A stretch of DNA of 17,238 nucleotides from SOJZ01 sp964556565 (GCA_964556565.1 CAZKWF010000033.1:1-17238), one strand, 5' to 3'; positions 8,290-16,042 are shown, counted from the first letter of the stretch. Translations and numbers: made by a program. The notes: generated by a model not told the origin, from the sequence alone.

Positions 8290-9144
8290 TTAACTAATTC
8301 GAACAAGAAATCTTGACGAAAGTGATCTGTGAAACTTTCGTTTCACCTTTTCTATCGGCTCTCCTAGCACGGTTATCTTTTCTAGGTCACATGTTCCGAG
8401 TCCTTTTTTCTCTGCCAAAACCAAGTGTTTGACATCAGTTGGCGATATGCCCATCACCGCGGCGCCAACAGCATCAACTGCAACAGGATCTATCCCCGCA
8501 ATAACCAAATTCATCTCCACAGGGTTTCCGCTGGTTTCATGCCCTTCTCCTGCAATTATCCCATCGACAACCGAGATGCTTGGTCTTAAGACTGAGGCAA
8601 GGTCTACAATGTTCTTGCTGAGGGATCCTCTATGCATAGATCCCTTAGAAGCCAAAGCGCCCATCATATTCTTCAAACTCAATGTGACGGTGGCTATTCT
8701 GTGAAGCTTAAGCTTAGGAACGCTGATTATGATACTTTCCAAACTCGTCGCCGCAACTTCGATCTTCTTAATTGACAGGGGATCAAGTGGGTTAACTTCA
8801 ATGATTTTGTCTTTGTTAAGGTCAACAAGTTTCACGTCCCACCGTTCAGCGACTGCGTCAACACCTGCAACTTTGAAAGCTTCAAAGGTGTCTCCCCAAC
8901 CGCTCCCCTCACCTATGATGATGCCTTTTGTTTTGCGTTGTCTCAAAAACTTGATAATTCCTTCTATGACTCTGCTGTCTGTTGTGATTCCAGTTGAAGG
9001 AGGTTTTGAGTTTATGTAGTTGGGCTTGATTAGAATTGGCTTTGGCTTGGAGAGGATGTAATCCACATCTGGCCTTATCATTTCAAGAGCTTTGACTGTT
9101 GCCTTAACTGGTCTTGTTCCTTTCACAATACTAACTTTGCTCAT
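8290..9144 (-). CDS. DUF362 family protein without ferredoxin domain
   Basis: This 284-residue protein shows the usual DUF362 landmarks: ILIKPNYI near residue 40, a GEGSGWGDTFEAF segment near 80-90, VPKLKLH followed by SLKNMMGA near 145-165, then VVDGIIAGEGHE and IDPVAVDAVGA. The family is common in anaerobes and often carries a C-terminal 2[4Fe-4S] domain, which is absent here; the biochemical function is unsettled. It is divergent from deoxyhypusine synthase and convergent with the KaiC gene. No strong Shine-Dalgarno site precedes ATG 9144, so translation may be leaderless or weak. No signal peptide or membrane segment is seen. The family call is firm; the role is unknown. Confidence 0.85.
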   Translation of the reverse strand: MSKVSIVKGTRPVKATVKALEMIRPDVDYILSKPKPILIKPNYINSKPPSTGITTDSRVIEGIIKFLRQRKTKGIIIGEGSGWGDTFEAFKVAGVDAVAERWDVKLVDLNKDKIIEVNPLDPLSIKKIEVAATSLESIIISVPKLKLHRIATVTLSLKNMMGALASKGSMHRGSLSKNIVDLASVLRPSISVVDGIIAGEGHETSGNPVEMNLVIAGIDPVAVDAVGAAVMGISPTDVKHLVLAEKKGLGTCDLEKITVLGEPIEKVKRKFHRSLSSRFLVRIS

Positions 9145-9352
9145 TTAAGGGACACTTGTCATGTCAAATAATACTGAGTAATTTGAGCTTTTCTTTTTGT
9201 ATACTACGTAGGCATGCATGTAGTAACGTTAGAGTAGAATCTTTAGGTGAACCGCGTTGCAGGAATCTATATGTGCATGTTAGCTGTTGTAAGAAAAAAG
9301 GGACCTTAGGAAAGGACAGGTAATTAAGAAATGTTTAGGCGATTATCTTTAA
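9145..9352. promoter_or_regulatory. Divergent promoter region (DUF362 / deoxyhypusine synthase)
   Basis: For the plus strand, TAATTAA at 9321-9327 lies 26-32 nt ahead of ATG 9353 with no Shine-Dalgarno site, the layout expected of a leaderless archaeal transcript. A GCATGCATG element sits at 9212-9220 in the middle of the spacer. No ORF or RNA gene was recognised. Confidence 0.4.
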
Positions 9353-10300
9353 ATGAAAGATTACGGCACAGTTAGAATAATGAAGAAAGTGAAAGATTTC
9401 GAGATAAGAAAATCAAAGGATTCTGACGAAATTCTGGAGCAGATGGAAGAGCTAGGTGGCTTTCAAGGAAACAAAGTAGCTAAAGCAGTAAACGTCTTGG
9501 AAAGGATGATCAAGGATGAAAAATCACTGAATTTTCTGGCCTTTCCCGCTTGTTTGGTAGCCACGGGGATAAGAGGTGTTTTAAAAGAGATGGTGAAGCA
9601 AAACTGGTTCGATTTAGTCATTACAACTTGTGGCACCTTGGATCACGATTTGGCAAGGAGCTGGGGAGACTATTATCAAGGTTCTTTTGAATTGAACGAT
9701 GAGGAAGTAAAGAAAAGAGGTTATAGTCGACTCGGCAACGTTTTGGTTCCAGACAAAGTTTATGCTGGACAAGTGGAAAAAAAAGTTCAAACGTCTTTAA
9801 CGGAAATCTACAAAGAAAAAAAGGAATTAGCGACTTATGAGCTTATTTGGGAATTCGGGAAAAGACTGAACGCTCAAGACTCAATAATCTATTGGGCTAC
9901 GAAAAACAAAATTCCGGTTATAATCCCTGGGATAACCGACGGAATGATTGGATACCAGCTATGGATGTTCTCCCAAGACAAAGATTTCAGAATCAACGTC
10001 CTTAAAGACGAACAGTTATTGAACGACCGGGTTTGGGAAGCTGAGAAAACTGGAGCTTTCATAGTTGGAGGGGGAATAAGCAAACACCACACAATTTGGT
10101 GGAACCAGTTTAGAGGAGGACTAGACTACGTCGTCTATCTAACCACCGCCATTGAACTCGATGGCTCCTTATCCGGAGCAACACCAAGGGAAGCAGTGTC
10201 TTGGGGCAAAATTAAGGAAAAAGCCGAAAAAGTTTTCGTTTGGGGAGAGGCGACATCCATACTGCCTCTTATGATCTCTGCCTTAGCAAAGAGGATATAA
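9353..10300 (+). CDS. dhs: Deoxyhypusine synthase
   Basis: This enzyme moves the aminobutyl group of spermidine onto one lysine of translation factor aIF5A in an NAD-dependent reaction, the first step of hypusine formation in archaea and eukaryotes. The 315-residue length fits archaeal members. The C-terminal signature is clear: GGGISKHH (239-246) with K244 matching the catalytic lysine of human GGGVVKHH, then LDGSLSGATPREAVSWGKIK, which is close to the family's DGSDSGARPDEAVSWGKI. Earlier, TTCGTLDHDLARSWGDYY (about 90-108) and IPGITDGMIG match NAD/spermidine-site segments. ATG 9353 fits a leaderless start; ATG 9380 is a possible shorter start. The aIF5A gene is not in the window. A 94-nt gap separates it from the next gene. 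Confidence 0.95.
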   Translation: MKDYGTVRIMKKVKDFEIRKSKDSDEILEQMEELGGFQGNKVAKAVNVLERMIKDEKSLNFLAFPACLVATGIRGVLKEMVKQNWFDLVITTCGTLDHDLARSWGDYYQGSFELNDEEVKKRGYSRLGNVLVPDKVYAGQVEKKVQTSLTEIYKEKKELATYELIWEFGKRLNAQDSIIYWATKNKIPVIIPGITDGMIGYQLWMFSQDKDFRINVLKDEQLLNDRVWEAEKTGAFIVGGGISKHHTIWWNQFRGGLDYVVYLTTAIELDGSLSGATPREAVSWGKIKEKAEKVFVWGEATSILPLMISALAKRI

Positions 10301-10394
10301 AACTCAATGTTATTATTGAACAGGAAGTCATTTCACAAGTAGCAGATATAACTTGATTTGACGATGAGCTTCAGCAAACTGAAGGGGGAACCAC

Positions 10395-11600
10395 ATGAGC
10401 AAGAAAGCAAAGGTCTATTTTGGCTCCATACAGCAGGGTCGAGGCTCTGCCTTCGCCGCTTTAGCTGCGAAGGTGGACAAGATTATCGAGTTGCTGGACT
10501 TCTCGACAATCGGGAAGCGAGACAAGGTCGCCATTAAGATGCACCTAGGCTTCGCGTACGGATGCCAGACCGTGCACGTGTTCTTCGTCCGACAGATCGT
10601 AAAGGCTGTTAAGCGGGCTGGTGGGTATCCTTTCGTTACCGATAATCCTACCGCTGTTTACAATGCGGTGGATCGCGGCTACACCCAAGAAACGTGTGGT
10701 TGCCCCATCATTCCCGTCGCCGGGGTCAAGGATAGGTACAACTACTCAGTTAACATGGACTACAAGAATGTGGACACACTAGAAATGAGCGGCGTAATTC
10801 ATGATGCCGATGCGCTTATAGATTTAACCCACTCAAAAGGACACGCCTGCTGTGGGTATGGTGGTGCCATCAAGAACCTCGCCTTAGGTTGTTACTCGGC
10901 TCCGTCACGGTGGCATAAGATCCATGGTGTTGAGAATTCCATTCCTTACTGGGAACCAGAAAAGTGTACGCCGGAGCATGCTAAGGCGCTCGTTGGAGCC
11001 TGCCCCTACCAGGCTCTCCAATATGATGCTGAAAAGCACAAACTATCGCTGCTTATGTACGCATGCATGAACCAAAATTGCTTAGAGTGCCTTGAGACGG
11101 ACAAAGAGGTCGGGTGTCTACAAATCAAGCCCGAGTTCTTCGCATCTTTCCAAGAGCTGATGGCAATCTCCGCCAAACAGGTCCTCGACACCTTCGACGA
11201 GAACAAACGGTTCTTCCTCAACTTCATCCTCGAAGTGACACCCCACTGCGACTGCATGGGAATGATTCAACCCAGCGTCGTCCCAGACATCGGGGTGCTG
11301 GGAAGCCGCAATATCGTTGCCATCGAAACAGCAACCTTGGATCTCATCGCAGAGGCCGGGCTGATCGAACAGACCATCCCGCCCTACTTCAAACATGCCA
11401 ATCTCGATCCTAACGCTGACCTTCATCCCTTCGAACGCCTTTGGGGCCCGATGAAGAATCCATACCTCGTCACCGAATTCGCTGAGCAACAAGGCTTGGG
11501 CACTAGAAAGCACGAATTGGTTGAAATCTTGTCGCCGGAAGAAACCAGCAAAATGAAACCGCCCAAAAATGAGTACGAGCGCCAACCCACCTTCTACTAA
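10395..11600 (+). CDS. DUF362 family protein with atypical cysteine cluster
   Basis: The 401-residue protein has DUF362 features: VAIKMHLGF (about 50-58), the GGYPFVTDNPT segment, DLTHSKGHACCGYGGAIKNLALGC (about 140-163) and, near the C-terminus, VAIETATLDLIAEAG. In related proteins a ferredoxin-like CxxCxxCxxxCP insert follows. Here only C191 and C203-Pro remain of that pattern, and a second group C224, C229, C232, C241 follows. Fe-S binding is likely but the ligand set is unusual. AAGGGGGA (10382-10389) just ahead supports ATG 10395. Its base composition differs from its neighbours: one 60-nt row (11161-11220) counts 53% GC against 30% for a row in the preceding gene (9781-9840), hinting at acquisition from another lineage or a different expression class. 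The function is not known. Confidence 0.85.
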   Translation: MSKKAKVYFGSIQQGRGSAFAALAAKVDKIIELLDFSTIGKRDKVAIKMHLGFAYGCQTVHVFFVRQIVKAVKRAGGYPFVTDNPTAVYNAVDRGYTQETCGCPIIPVAGVKDRYNYSVNMDYKNVDTLEMSGVIHDADALIDLTHSKGHACCGYGGAIKNLALGCYSAPSRWHKIHGVENSIPYWEPEKCTPEHAKALVGACPYQALQYDAEKHKLSLLMYACMNQNCLECLETDKEVGCLQIKPEFFASFQELMAISAKQVLDTFDENKRFFLNFILEVTPHCDCMGMIQPSVVPDIGVLGSRNIVAIETATLDLIAEAGLIEQTIPPYFKHANLDPNADLHPFERLWGPMKNPYLVTEFAEQQGLGTRKHELVEILSPEETSKMKPPKNEYERQPTFY

Positions 11601-11736
11601 TAAAAACATCGTCACTATTGGGGCGTTTTCAGCCTTGAAGAGCATGCATGTTGTGGTGGGGTTAAGAAGAAAATAGTGGCAAAGCACAACATTTTGGGGA
11701 GGGACTATCTGATGATTTCACTTCTATCAGCTGTTA

Positions 11737-11798
11737 TATGATTGAGCCGAAGGTAAGGAGCGAAGCGATGCAGAGTTTCGAACCTCGCTCAAATCATA
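11737..11798. other. Inverted repeats with two mutually exclusive pairings, at the 3' end of the DUF3795-type gene
   Basis: TATGATTGAGC (11737-11747) can pair with GCTCAAATCATA (11787-11798) with one bulge. Alternatively GAGCGA (11758-11763) can pair with TCGCTC (11785-11790), and CGAA (11761-11764) with TTCG (11777-11780). The first two use the same GCTC. The element overlaps the stop codon of the minus-strand gene, so a terminator or 3'-end processing role is plausible. A tRNA was considered and rejected. Confidence 0.35.
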
Positions 11799-12273
11799 GA
11801 CAATCATCTACCTCACTCCCGAACCAAAGTCGTTCACCCCTGGTTATCCAAGCTTCAAGCCCCATTTCTTTGATAGCTTTCAAATTCTTCACGCAGGAAT
11901 CACCATGAAGTCCCTCAAGTGATTTGAGTTTCTCGCAAATCTCAAAATCATCGCATTCATAACAAGCATAAAAACCTCTATCTCTGCAGCATTTCCTAGT
12001 CTTACAGGATGTGCCACTATCTTCCCTTTCCCTGCAAATCTTAGGGCATTTCAAGCCGGTCATAAACCCAAGCATCTCACAAAATTTGTTGTAATCTTTA
12101 AGCTCCTTAGTGAAGAGACATTTTGCAGTCCGATCGAACTTGTATTTCTCCAGCACCGCCATCAAGTTCTCTGCTGTATCGGCAATCCCACCTGAATAAC
12201 CTGCACAATCGCCACAATAGAGTCCACAATAGGCGAGCAAATCTTTTCTTTCGTTCATCTCCTTAGTTTCCAT
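11794..12273 (-). CDS. Cysteine-rich DUF3795-type protein
   Basis: The 159-residue protein starts METKEMNERKDLLAYCGLYCGDC. The AYCGLYCGDC motif followed by scattered cysteines (KCLF, FCEM, KCPKIC, SCKTRKCC, ACYECDDFEIC, SCVKN) is typical of DUF3795, a small family frequent in anaerobic archaea and bacteria and thought to bind zinc or Fe-S clusters; its function is not established. Start choice: GGAGG at 12282-12286 on the complement lies 8 nt before ATG 12273. An upstream in-frame ATG at 12351 would add 26 residues but has no such site. It is divergent from mobB. An inverted repeat lies at its end. Confidence 0.75.
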   Translation of the reverse strand: METKEMNERKDLLAYCGLYCGDCAGYSGGIADTAENLMAVLEKYKFDRTAKCLFTKELKDYNKFCEMLGFMTGLKCPKICREREDSGTSCKTRKCCRDRGFYACYECDDFEICEKLKSLEGLHGDSCVKNLKAIKEMGLEAWITRGERLWFGSEVDDCL

Positions 12274-12405
12274 ATCTCTAGCCTCCTTCCAAATGTCTTT
12301 TGCTTCAGTTCTTATGACTTGTGGAAGAAACTGCTCCACCCATGCATACATACTTCTGAAGAGATTTTTAAGAACGAATAGGAATAACCCTTTAGTGTGA
12401 CAATT

Positions 12406-12415
12406 TCTAATAAAA
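12406..12415 (+). promoter_or_regulatory. TATA-like box for mobB
   Basis: TCTAATAAAA centred near 12411 lies about 32 nt before ATG 12443, placing the transcript start only a few nucleotides ahead of the coding region. Translation is then nearly leaderless, in line with the weak ribosome site (GGAGAG, 12428-12433). Confidence 0.4.
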
Positions 12416-12442
12416 CGCTATGACAATGGAGAGTCATGTACA

Positions 12443-13258
12443 ATGTATGCAAAGGTTCCAGTGATAGGTGTGATAGGTCACAAGGATTCTGGAAAAACAG
12501 TCCTTGTAGAAAGCATAGTTCGGGCGTTGACGAGAAGGGGATATCATGTCGCAACCGCCAAACACGTTAACCAGAAGAGTTTTTCCATGGACACTAAGGG
12601 AAAGGATACGTGGAGGCACTCGGTGGCGGGTGCAAACCCTGTGGTCAGCGTCTCAGACATTGAAACTGGCATACTGATAAAAGATGGAGTGAAACAGTTC
12701 TCCTTAGATGAGTTGCTCCGTTTTGCGCCTGAAGCTGACTTCATAATATTGGAAGGATTCTCTTGGCTGGTCCTAAACGACGAACATGTGGGCAAAATAT
12801 TGTGCGTCAAGAACAGAGAAGAATACGAGGATTACAGAAAAAAGGCGAAGGGGGAGATTATAGCCTTTTGCTCTATGCGGCCTTTAGGAAAACCGATTTT
12901 GAGGATAAAGGAGGGCTCCAAGATTTTGGTCAGGCAAACGTTAAAATTCATCAGGAAAAAACAGAAAATCTCGAAGATTCTCAGCATTCTTCCAAGACTA
13001 GACTGTACAAAGTGTGGATATTCAACATGTGAGGAAATGGCGGTGGCCGTGTACCGAAAAGAAGCGAAATTAAACGATTGCGTCCCCTTGAAGCTCAAAT
13101 CAAAACTCAAAACCATGATAACAGTAAAGGATATTGAGGTTCCCATTCAACCCTTCGTATCAGAAATCATTCGCAACTCCATCCTTGGCATGGTCTCCTC
13201 ACTGAAGGGTGTCTCTATAAGAGGCAACGAGGAGGTTCATGTAAAAATATTAGGTTAG
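12443..13258 (+). CDS. mobB: MobB-type molybdopterin-guanine dinucleotide synthesis GTPase with C-terminal Fe-S motif
   Basis: Residues 1-~170 are a MobB domain: P-loop GHKDSGKT (12-19), KHVNQKSFSMDTKGKDTWRH (40-59) matching the family's KH...D..GKDT.RH signature, AGANPVVSVS, and FIILEGFSW, the MobB Walker B region. MobB assists MobA in attaching GMP to molybdopterin for Mo/W enzymes. Residues 188-213 add C188-x2-C191-x4-C196-x16-C213, the spacing of the single [4Fe-4S] module seen in CO dehydrogenase/acetyl-CoA synthase subunits and RnfB (LPxxxCxxCGxxTC). About 55 further residues follow it. Whether the cluster regulates or aids the GTPase is unknown. No MobA or Mo/W enzyme gene is in the window. 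It converges with the minus-strand COG1433 gene. Confidence 0.85.
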   Translation: MYAKVPVIGVIGHKDSGKTVLVESIVRALTRRGYHVATAKHVNQKSFSMDTKGKDTWRHSVAGANPVVSVSDIETGILIKDGVKQFSLDELLRFAPEADFIILEGFSWLVLNDEHVGKILCVKNREEYEDYRKKAKGEIIAFCSMRPLGKPILRIKEGSKILVRQTLKFIRKKQKISKILSILPRLDCTKCGYSTCEEMAVAVYRKEAKLNDCVPLKLKSKLKTMITVKDIEVPIQPFVSEIIRNSILGMVSSLKGVSIRGNEEVHVKILG

Positions 13259-13342
13259 AACGTCAGAGTGCTTTGGTCCTTATCAAGCAACGCATAATGT
13301 TCTTTTTGGGGAGGTGAAATCTTATAGAAAATATTAAGGATT

Positions 13343-13699
13343 TTATTTTTCGATCTTAGCCAGAGCATTTTTGATGGTTTCACTGACGCTGCTGCCTGGT
13401 TCAACTGTAATGTTAGTTACGTTGTGTTGCTCGAGTAGTGCTGATGCACCTAGGCCGAGTTCAGCGGTCAGCACAACGTTAACACCTGAATCTACCAACA
13501 TCTTTACGACGATAGGGCCTGCACCATACTTGTATGACACCGCAGGATTCTGAATTACCTCTACACCCTTGACATCATCGGCCTCAATGTTCACAACAGT
13601 GAAACTTTTAGCTCTCCCAAAAATTTTCGATACAGTATCCCCTAAACCTCCACGTTCGTTTGTTGCGACAGCTATTCTGAGCTTTCTATGTAAAGTCAT
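13343..13699 (-). CDS. NifX/NifB-type dinitrogenase iron-molybdenum cofactor family protein (COG1433)
   Basis: The 118-residue protein reads RKLRIAVATNERGGLGDTVS at its start, the usual opening of the family, with the conserved GRAKSF segment (about 28-33), QNPAVSYKYGAGP (50-62) and VVLTAELGLGAS (75-86). Family members in nitrogen fixers carry FeMo-cofactor precursors; in archaea lacking nif genes they are thought to handle Fe-S or Mo/W cofactors, often paired with MRP/NBP35 ATPases. No nif genes are visible here, so nitrogen fixation should not be inferred. GGAGG (complement of 13707-13711) lies 7 nt before ATG 13699. Its ATG overlaps the stop of the upstream broken reading frame as ATGA, and it is the last gene after porB on this strand. 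Confidence 0.9.
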   Translation of the reverse strand: MTLHRKLRIAVATNERGGLGDTVSKIFGRAKSFTVVNIEADDVKGVEVIQNPAVSYKYGAGPIVVKMLVDSGVNVVLTAELGLGASALLEQHNVTNITVEPGSSVSETIKNALAKIEK

Positions 13700-13812
13700 T
13701 TTTCGGCCTCCTTCTGTTTCCTAAGTTCTTCCAGCCGTTTTCTGATTTGCCCTAACGTCTGTTCCAAGAGTTTCGCCTGTTACTCTAAAACAGATATCTC
13801 TTGTACACGCAT
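13696..13812 (-). pseudogene. Broken small coiled-coil gene (DUF5320-like remnant) with in-frame TAA
   Basis: Between porB and the COG1433 gene, the minus strand reads ATG at 13812, MRVQEISVLE, a TAA at 13782-13780, then in the same frame QAKLLEQTLGQIRKRLEEL and a further eight basic or acidic residues up to a TGA at 13698-13696. The heptad-like, charged sequence across the stop resembles the C-terminal helix of DUF5320 proteins, which often sit directly upstream of COG1433 genes. One base change (TAA to GAA) would restore a continuous helix. The usual glycine-rich N-terminus is missing. No good restart codon follows the TAA except a TTG without a ribosome site. The final TGA overlaps the next ATG (ATGA), the relic of translational coupling. 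A sequencing error is possible. Confidence 0.6.
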
Positions 13813-13814
13813 GG

Positions 13815-14777
13815 TTACGCCATGCCACACTTCTTGAGTAAACTCTTCCAGCGTCTATCTGTGATCTGCTGAATCTCATCGATGACATATTCAAACTCAG
13901 GTGTAAACAAATGCCTAAAGCGTCCTTGAACTTTCAAATAATCCTTAACAGGTATCTTACGTTCAGGCTTTAAAGCGATAACCTTACTAGGCGCTGACAG
14001 AGCGTATTCGCCATCAACAGCCTCCCACAATGGAAAAACGCATGTATCTATAGCCAAACGCGTAATCTCAATTGTTTTGCTTGTATCATAGCGCCAACCA
14101 CGCGGACAAGGTGCAATCACGTGTAAGAACGCAGGACCATTGATCTCTAAACCCTTACGAGCCTTTGTAATCAAATCTCGCCAATGTGCCGGAGAAGCGG
14201 CAGCTACGTATGGAATGCCATGTGCTACCATGATGTCTGCAATAGGCTTCTTATACTCAGGCTTACCAGGAATCACACGACCAGCAGGCGAAGTAGTGGT
14301 CCAAGCGCCGTGTGGAGTGCCACCGCTTCTTTGTATTCCCGTATTCATGTATGCTTCATTGTCGTAGAGAACGTAGAGGAAGTCGTGACCTCTCTCAGCT
14401 GCTCCGGAGAGGGCTTGTATGCCTATGTCGTAGGTGCCTCCGTCTCCAGCAAAGGCTATCACGTCAACGTGATCATATTTGAGTTGCCCCTTTTTCTTCA
14501 AGGCTTTCAGAGCCGTTTCAATTCCAGCTGCGTTGGCAGCCACGTTTTCGAAGGCTGTGTGAATCCACGGTATGCTCCATGCTGTGTAGGGATAAATGGT
14601 CGAGACTACCTCCATGCAGCCCGTTGCGTTCGTTGCTATTATTGGCCCCCGTGTTGCTTTCAATATCTGCCGATATGCTATGGCTGGTCCACATCCTGCG
14701 CATGCTCGATGTCCTGACGTTAAGATTTCAGGTTTTTCTGCGAGGTCCTTTATTGTGAATTTCCATTTCGATGCCAT
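13815..14777 (-). CDS. porB: 2-oxoacid (pyruvate):ferredoxin oxidoreductase beta subunit
   Basis: This 320-residue subunit binds thiamine pyrophosphate and the [4Fe-4S] cluster next to it. The cluster ligands are all present: C26 and C29 (CAGC), C54 (ATGC) and C224 (APCPRGW). The TPP/Mg site is GDGGTYDIG (111-119) followed by DNEAYMNTG (139-147). The motifs match pyruvate-type enzymes (Por), though 2-ketoisovalerate oxidoreductases are close relatives, so the substrate is inferred from best overall resemblance. With alpha, gamma and delta it converts pyruvate and CoA to acetyl-CoA, CO2 and reduced ferredoxin. GGAGGAGG precedes ATG 14777; the gap to porA is 19 nt, in keeping with one transcript. 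Confidence 0.93.
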   Translation of the reverse strand: MASKWKFTIKDLAEKPEILTSGHRACAGCGPAIAYRQILKATRGPIIATNATGCMEVVSTIYPYTAWSIPWIHTAFENVAANAAGIETALKALKKKGQLKYDHVDVIAFAGDGGTYDIGIQALSGAAERGHDFLYVLYDNEAYMNTGIQRSGGTPHGAWTTTSPAGRVIPGKPEYKKPIADIMVAHGIPYVAAASPAHWRDLITKARKGLEINGPAFLHVIAPCPRGWRYDTSKTIEITRLAIDTCVFPLWEAVDGEYALSAPSKVIALKPERKIPVKDYLKVQGRFRHLFTPEFEYVIDEIQQITDRRWKSLLKKCGMA

Positions 14778-14796
14778 TTTTTCTTTGCCTCCTCCT

Positions 14797-16026
14797 TTAT
14801 TCCCTTACTCCTATGAATTGTACGGGTTTTTCAACTCGTTTTGTTTTAACAATCTTTTGCAGGTCTCTGTAGATTTCATGTATGAGCGATTGCGGCATGT
14901 CTCTTCCCCCTAGTCCATATATGTAATCGACCACGTGGGGGCGTATTGAAGCCTCGTAGAGAGTATGACATATCTCATGGAATATTGGTCCGCCGTGGGC
15001 TCCGAAGCTGTGGCTTCTATCCATAACCGCTATGGCTTTTACGTTTTCCAGTGCGTTTATAATGTCTTTTACCGGATATGGTCGATAAGTGCGTAGACGA
15101 AGTAACCCAGCTTTTATTCCTTTGGTGCGAAGCTGATCCACAACTGTTTTGGTTGTCCCCGCTGTTGATCCCAAACATACAGTAGCTATTTCTGCGTCTT
15201 CTAAGCGATAGGGTTCGATGAGGCCATTCCCATATTTACGCCCGCTTATTCTTGCGTATTCGTCGTGTACTTCTCTGATTATTCGTGGTGCTCTTTGCAT
15301 TGCTTCCTCTTGTTGTCTCTTATGTTCAAAATAGTAGTCGTACAGGTCAAGTGGTCCCATTGTTATTGGGTTTTCTGGGTCCAGCTTGAATGGAATAAGT
15401 TTGCCTTTGTGGCCTCTTATCAGCGGTATTTTTCTTGTTCCAACAAATTTGCGAACAGTTTCATCGGGTAAGACATTAACGCTTTCCAGCGTGTGGCTGA
15501 GGAAGAAGGCATCCAGCATTACCATGGTTGGCAAGAGCAAGTCATGGTGTTCAGCTATTCTGAATGCCTGTACGATGGAGTCGTATGCTTCTTGAGAGTT
15601 TTCAACGTAGATCTGTATCCAGCCTGCGTCTCGTTCCACCATACTGTCACTGTGGTCGCAGTGTATATTGATCGGTCCAGAAAGAGCGCGGTTCGTAATC
15701 GCCATTACGACTGGTGCTCGGGCACCAGATGTTACGTAAAGAATTTCGTGCATTAATGCAAGACCGGCAGATCCTGATGCGGTGAACACTCTCGCTCCCG
15801 TGGCTGAGGCTGTTAGACACATGCTCAGTGCACTGTGTTCGGACTCTACACATACAAATTCTGTGTCTACTTCTCCGTTGTGTACGTATTCGCTGAATCT
15901 TTCAACGATTATGGTTTGTGGCGTTATCGGATATGCTGATACAACATCTACATCTGACTGTTTCACCGCGTAAGCTACTGCTTCATCTCCACTCAGTGCA
16001 AGCAAATTTTGTTTAGTTATTGCCAT
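14797..16026 (-). CDS. porA: 2-oxoacid (pyruvate):ferredoxin oxidoreductase alpha subunit
   Basis: The 409-residue alpha subunit contributes the pyrimidine-binding side of the TPP site. SAYPITPQT (about 29-37) is the family's substrate-side motif, CVESEHSAL holds the TPP glutamate, and TASGSAGLALMHE and ITNRALSGP follow. A second domain begins near AEIATVCLGSTAGTTK, with DRSHSFGAHGGP and YIYGLGGRD towards the end. GAGGTGA lies 8 nt before ATG 16026, fixing this start; an upstream in-frame ATG at 16116 would add 30 residues overlapping the porD gene and lacks support. It stands 16 nt after porD and 19 nt before porB, all on one strand. Confidence 0.93.
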   Translation of the reverse strand: MAITKQNLLALSGDEAVAYAVKQSDVDVVSAYPITPQTIIVERFSEYVHNGEVDTEFVCVESEHSALSMCLTASATGARVFTASGSAGLALMHEILYVTSGARAPVVMAITNRALSGPINIHCDHSDSMVERDAGWIQIYVENSQEAYDSIVQAFRIAEHHDLLLPTMVMLDAFFLSHTLESVNVLPDETVRKFVGTRKIPLIRGHKGKLIPFKLDPENPITMGPLDLYDYYFEHKRQQEEAMQRAPRIIREVHDEYARISGRKYGNGLIEPYRLEDAEIATVCLGSTAGTTKTVVDQLRTKGIKAGLLRLRTYRPYPVKDIINALENVKAIAVMDRSHSFGAHGGPIFHEICHTLYEASIRPHVVDYIYGLGGRDMPQSLIHEIYRDLQKIVKTKRVEKPVQFIGVRE

Positions 16027-16042
16027 CTTATGTTTCACCTCT

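Noticed and set aside
11118..11687. 189-residue open frame antisense to the GC-rich DUF362 gene
   Set aside because: It lies almost wholly opposite a gene with clear family motifs, shows no motif of its own, and is explained by the high GC content there.
11771..11790. TTTCGAACC sequence resembling a tRNA T-loop
   Set aside because: The flanking five bases do not form a T-stem on either strand, and no acceptor, D or anticodon arms can be built around it.
13308..13317. Strong Shine-Dalgarno-like GGGGAGGTGA on the plus strand after mobB
   Set aside because: The only reading nearby is GTG at 13314 followed by six codons and a stop; no gene follows before the convergent COG1433 gene.
13343..13699. 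Nitrogen fixation suggested by the NifX/NifB-type family name
   Set aside because: No nifH, D, K, E or N homologue is present, and COG1433 proteins are widespread in archaea that do not fix nitrogen.
14184..14717. 177-residue open frame antisense to porB
   Set aside because: porB is unambiguous; the antisense frame is rich in Cys and Ser without any recognisable domain.
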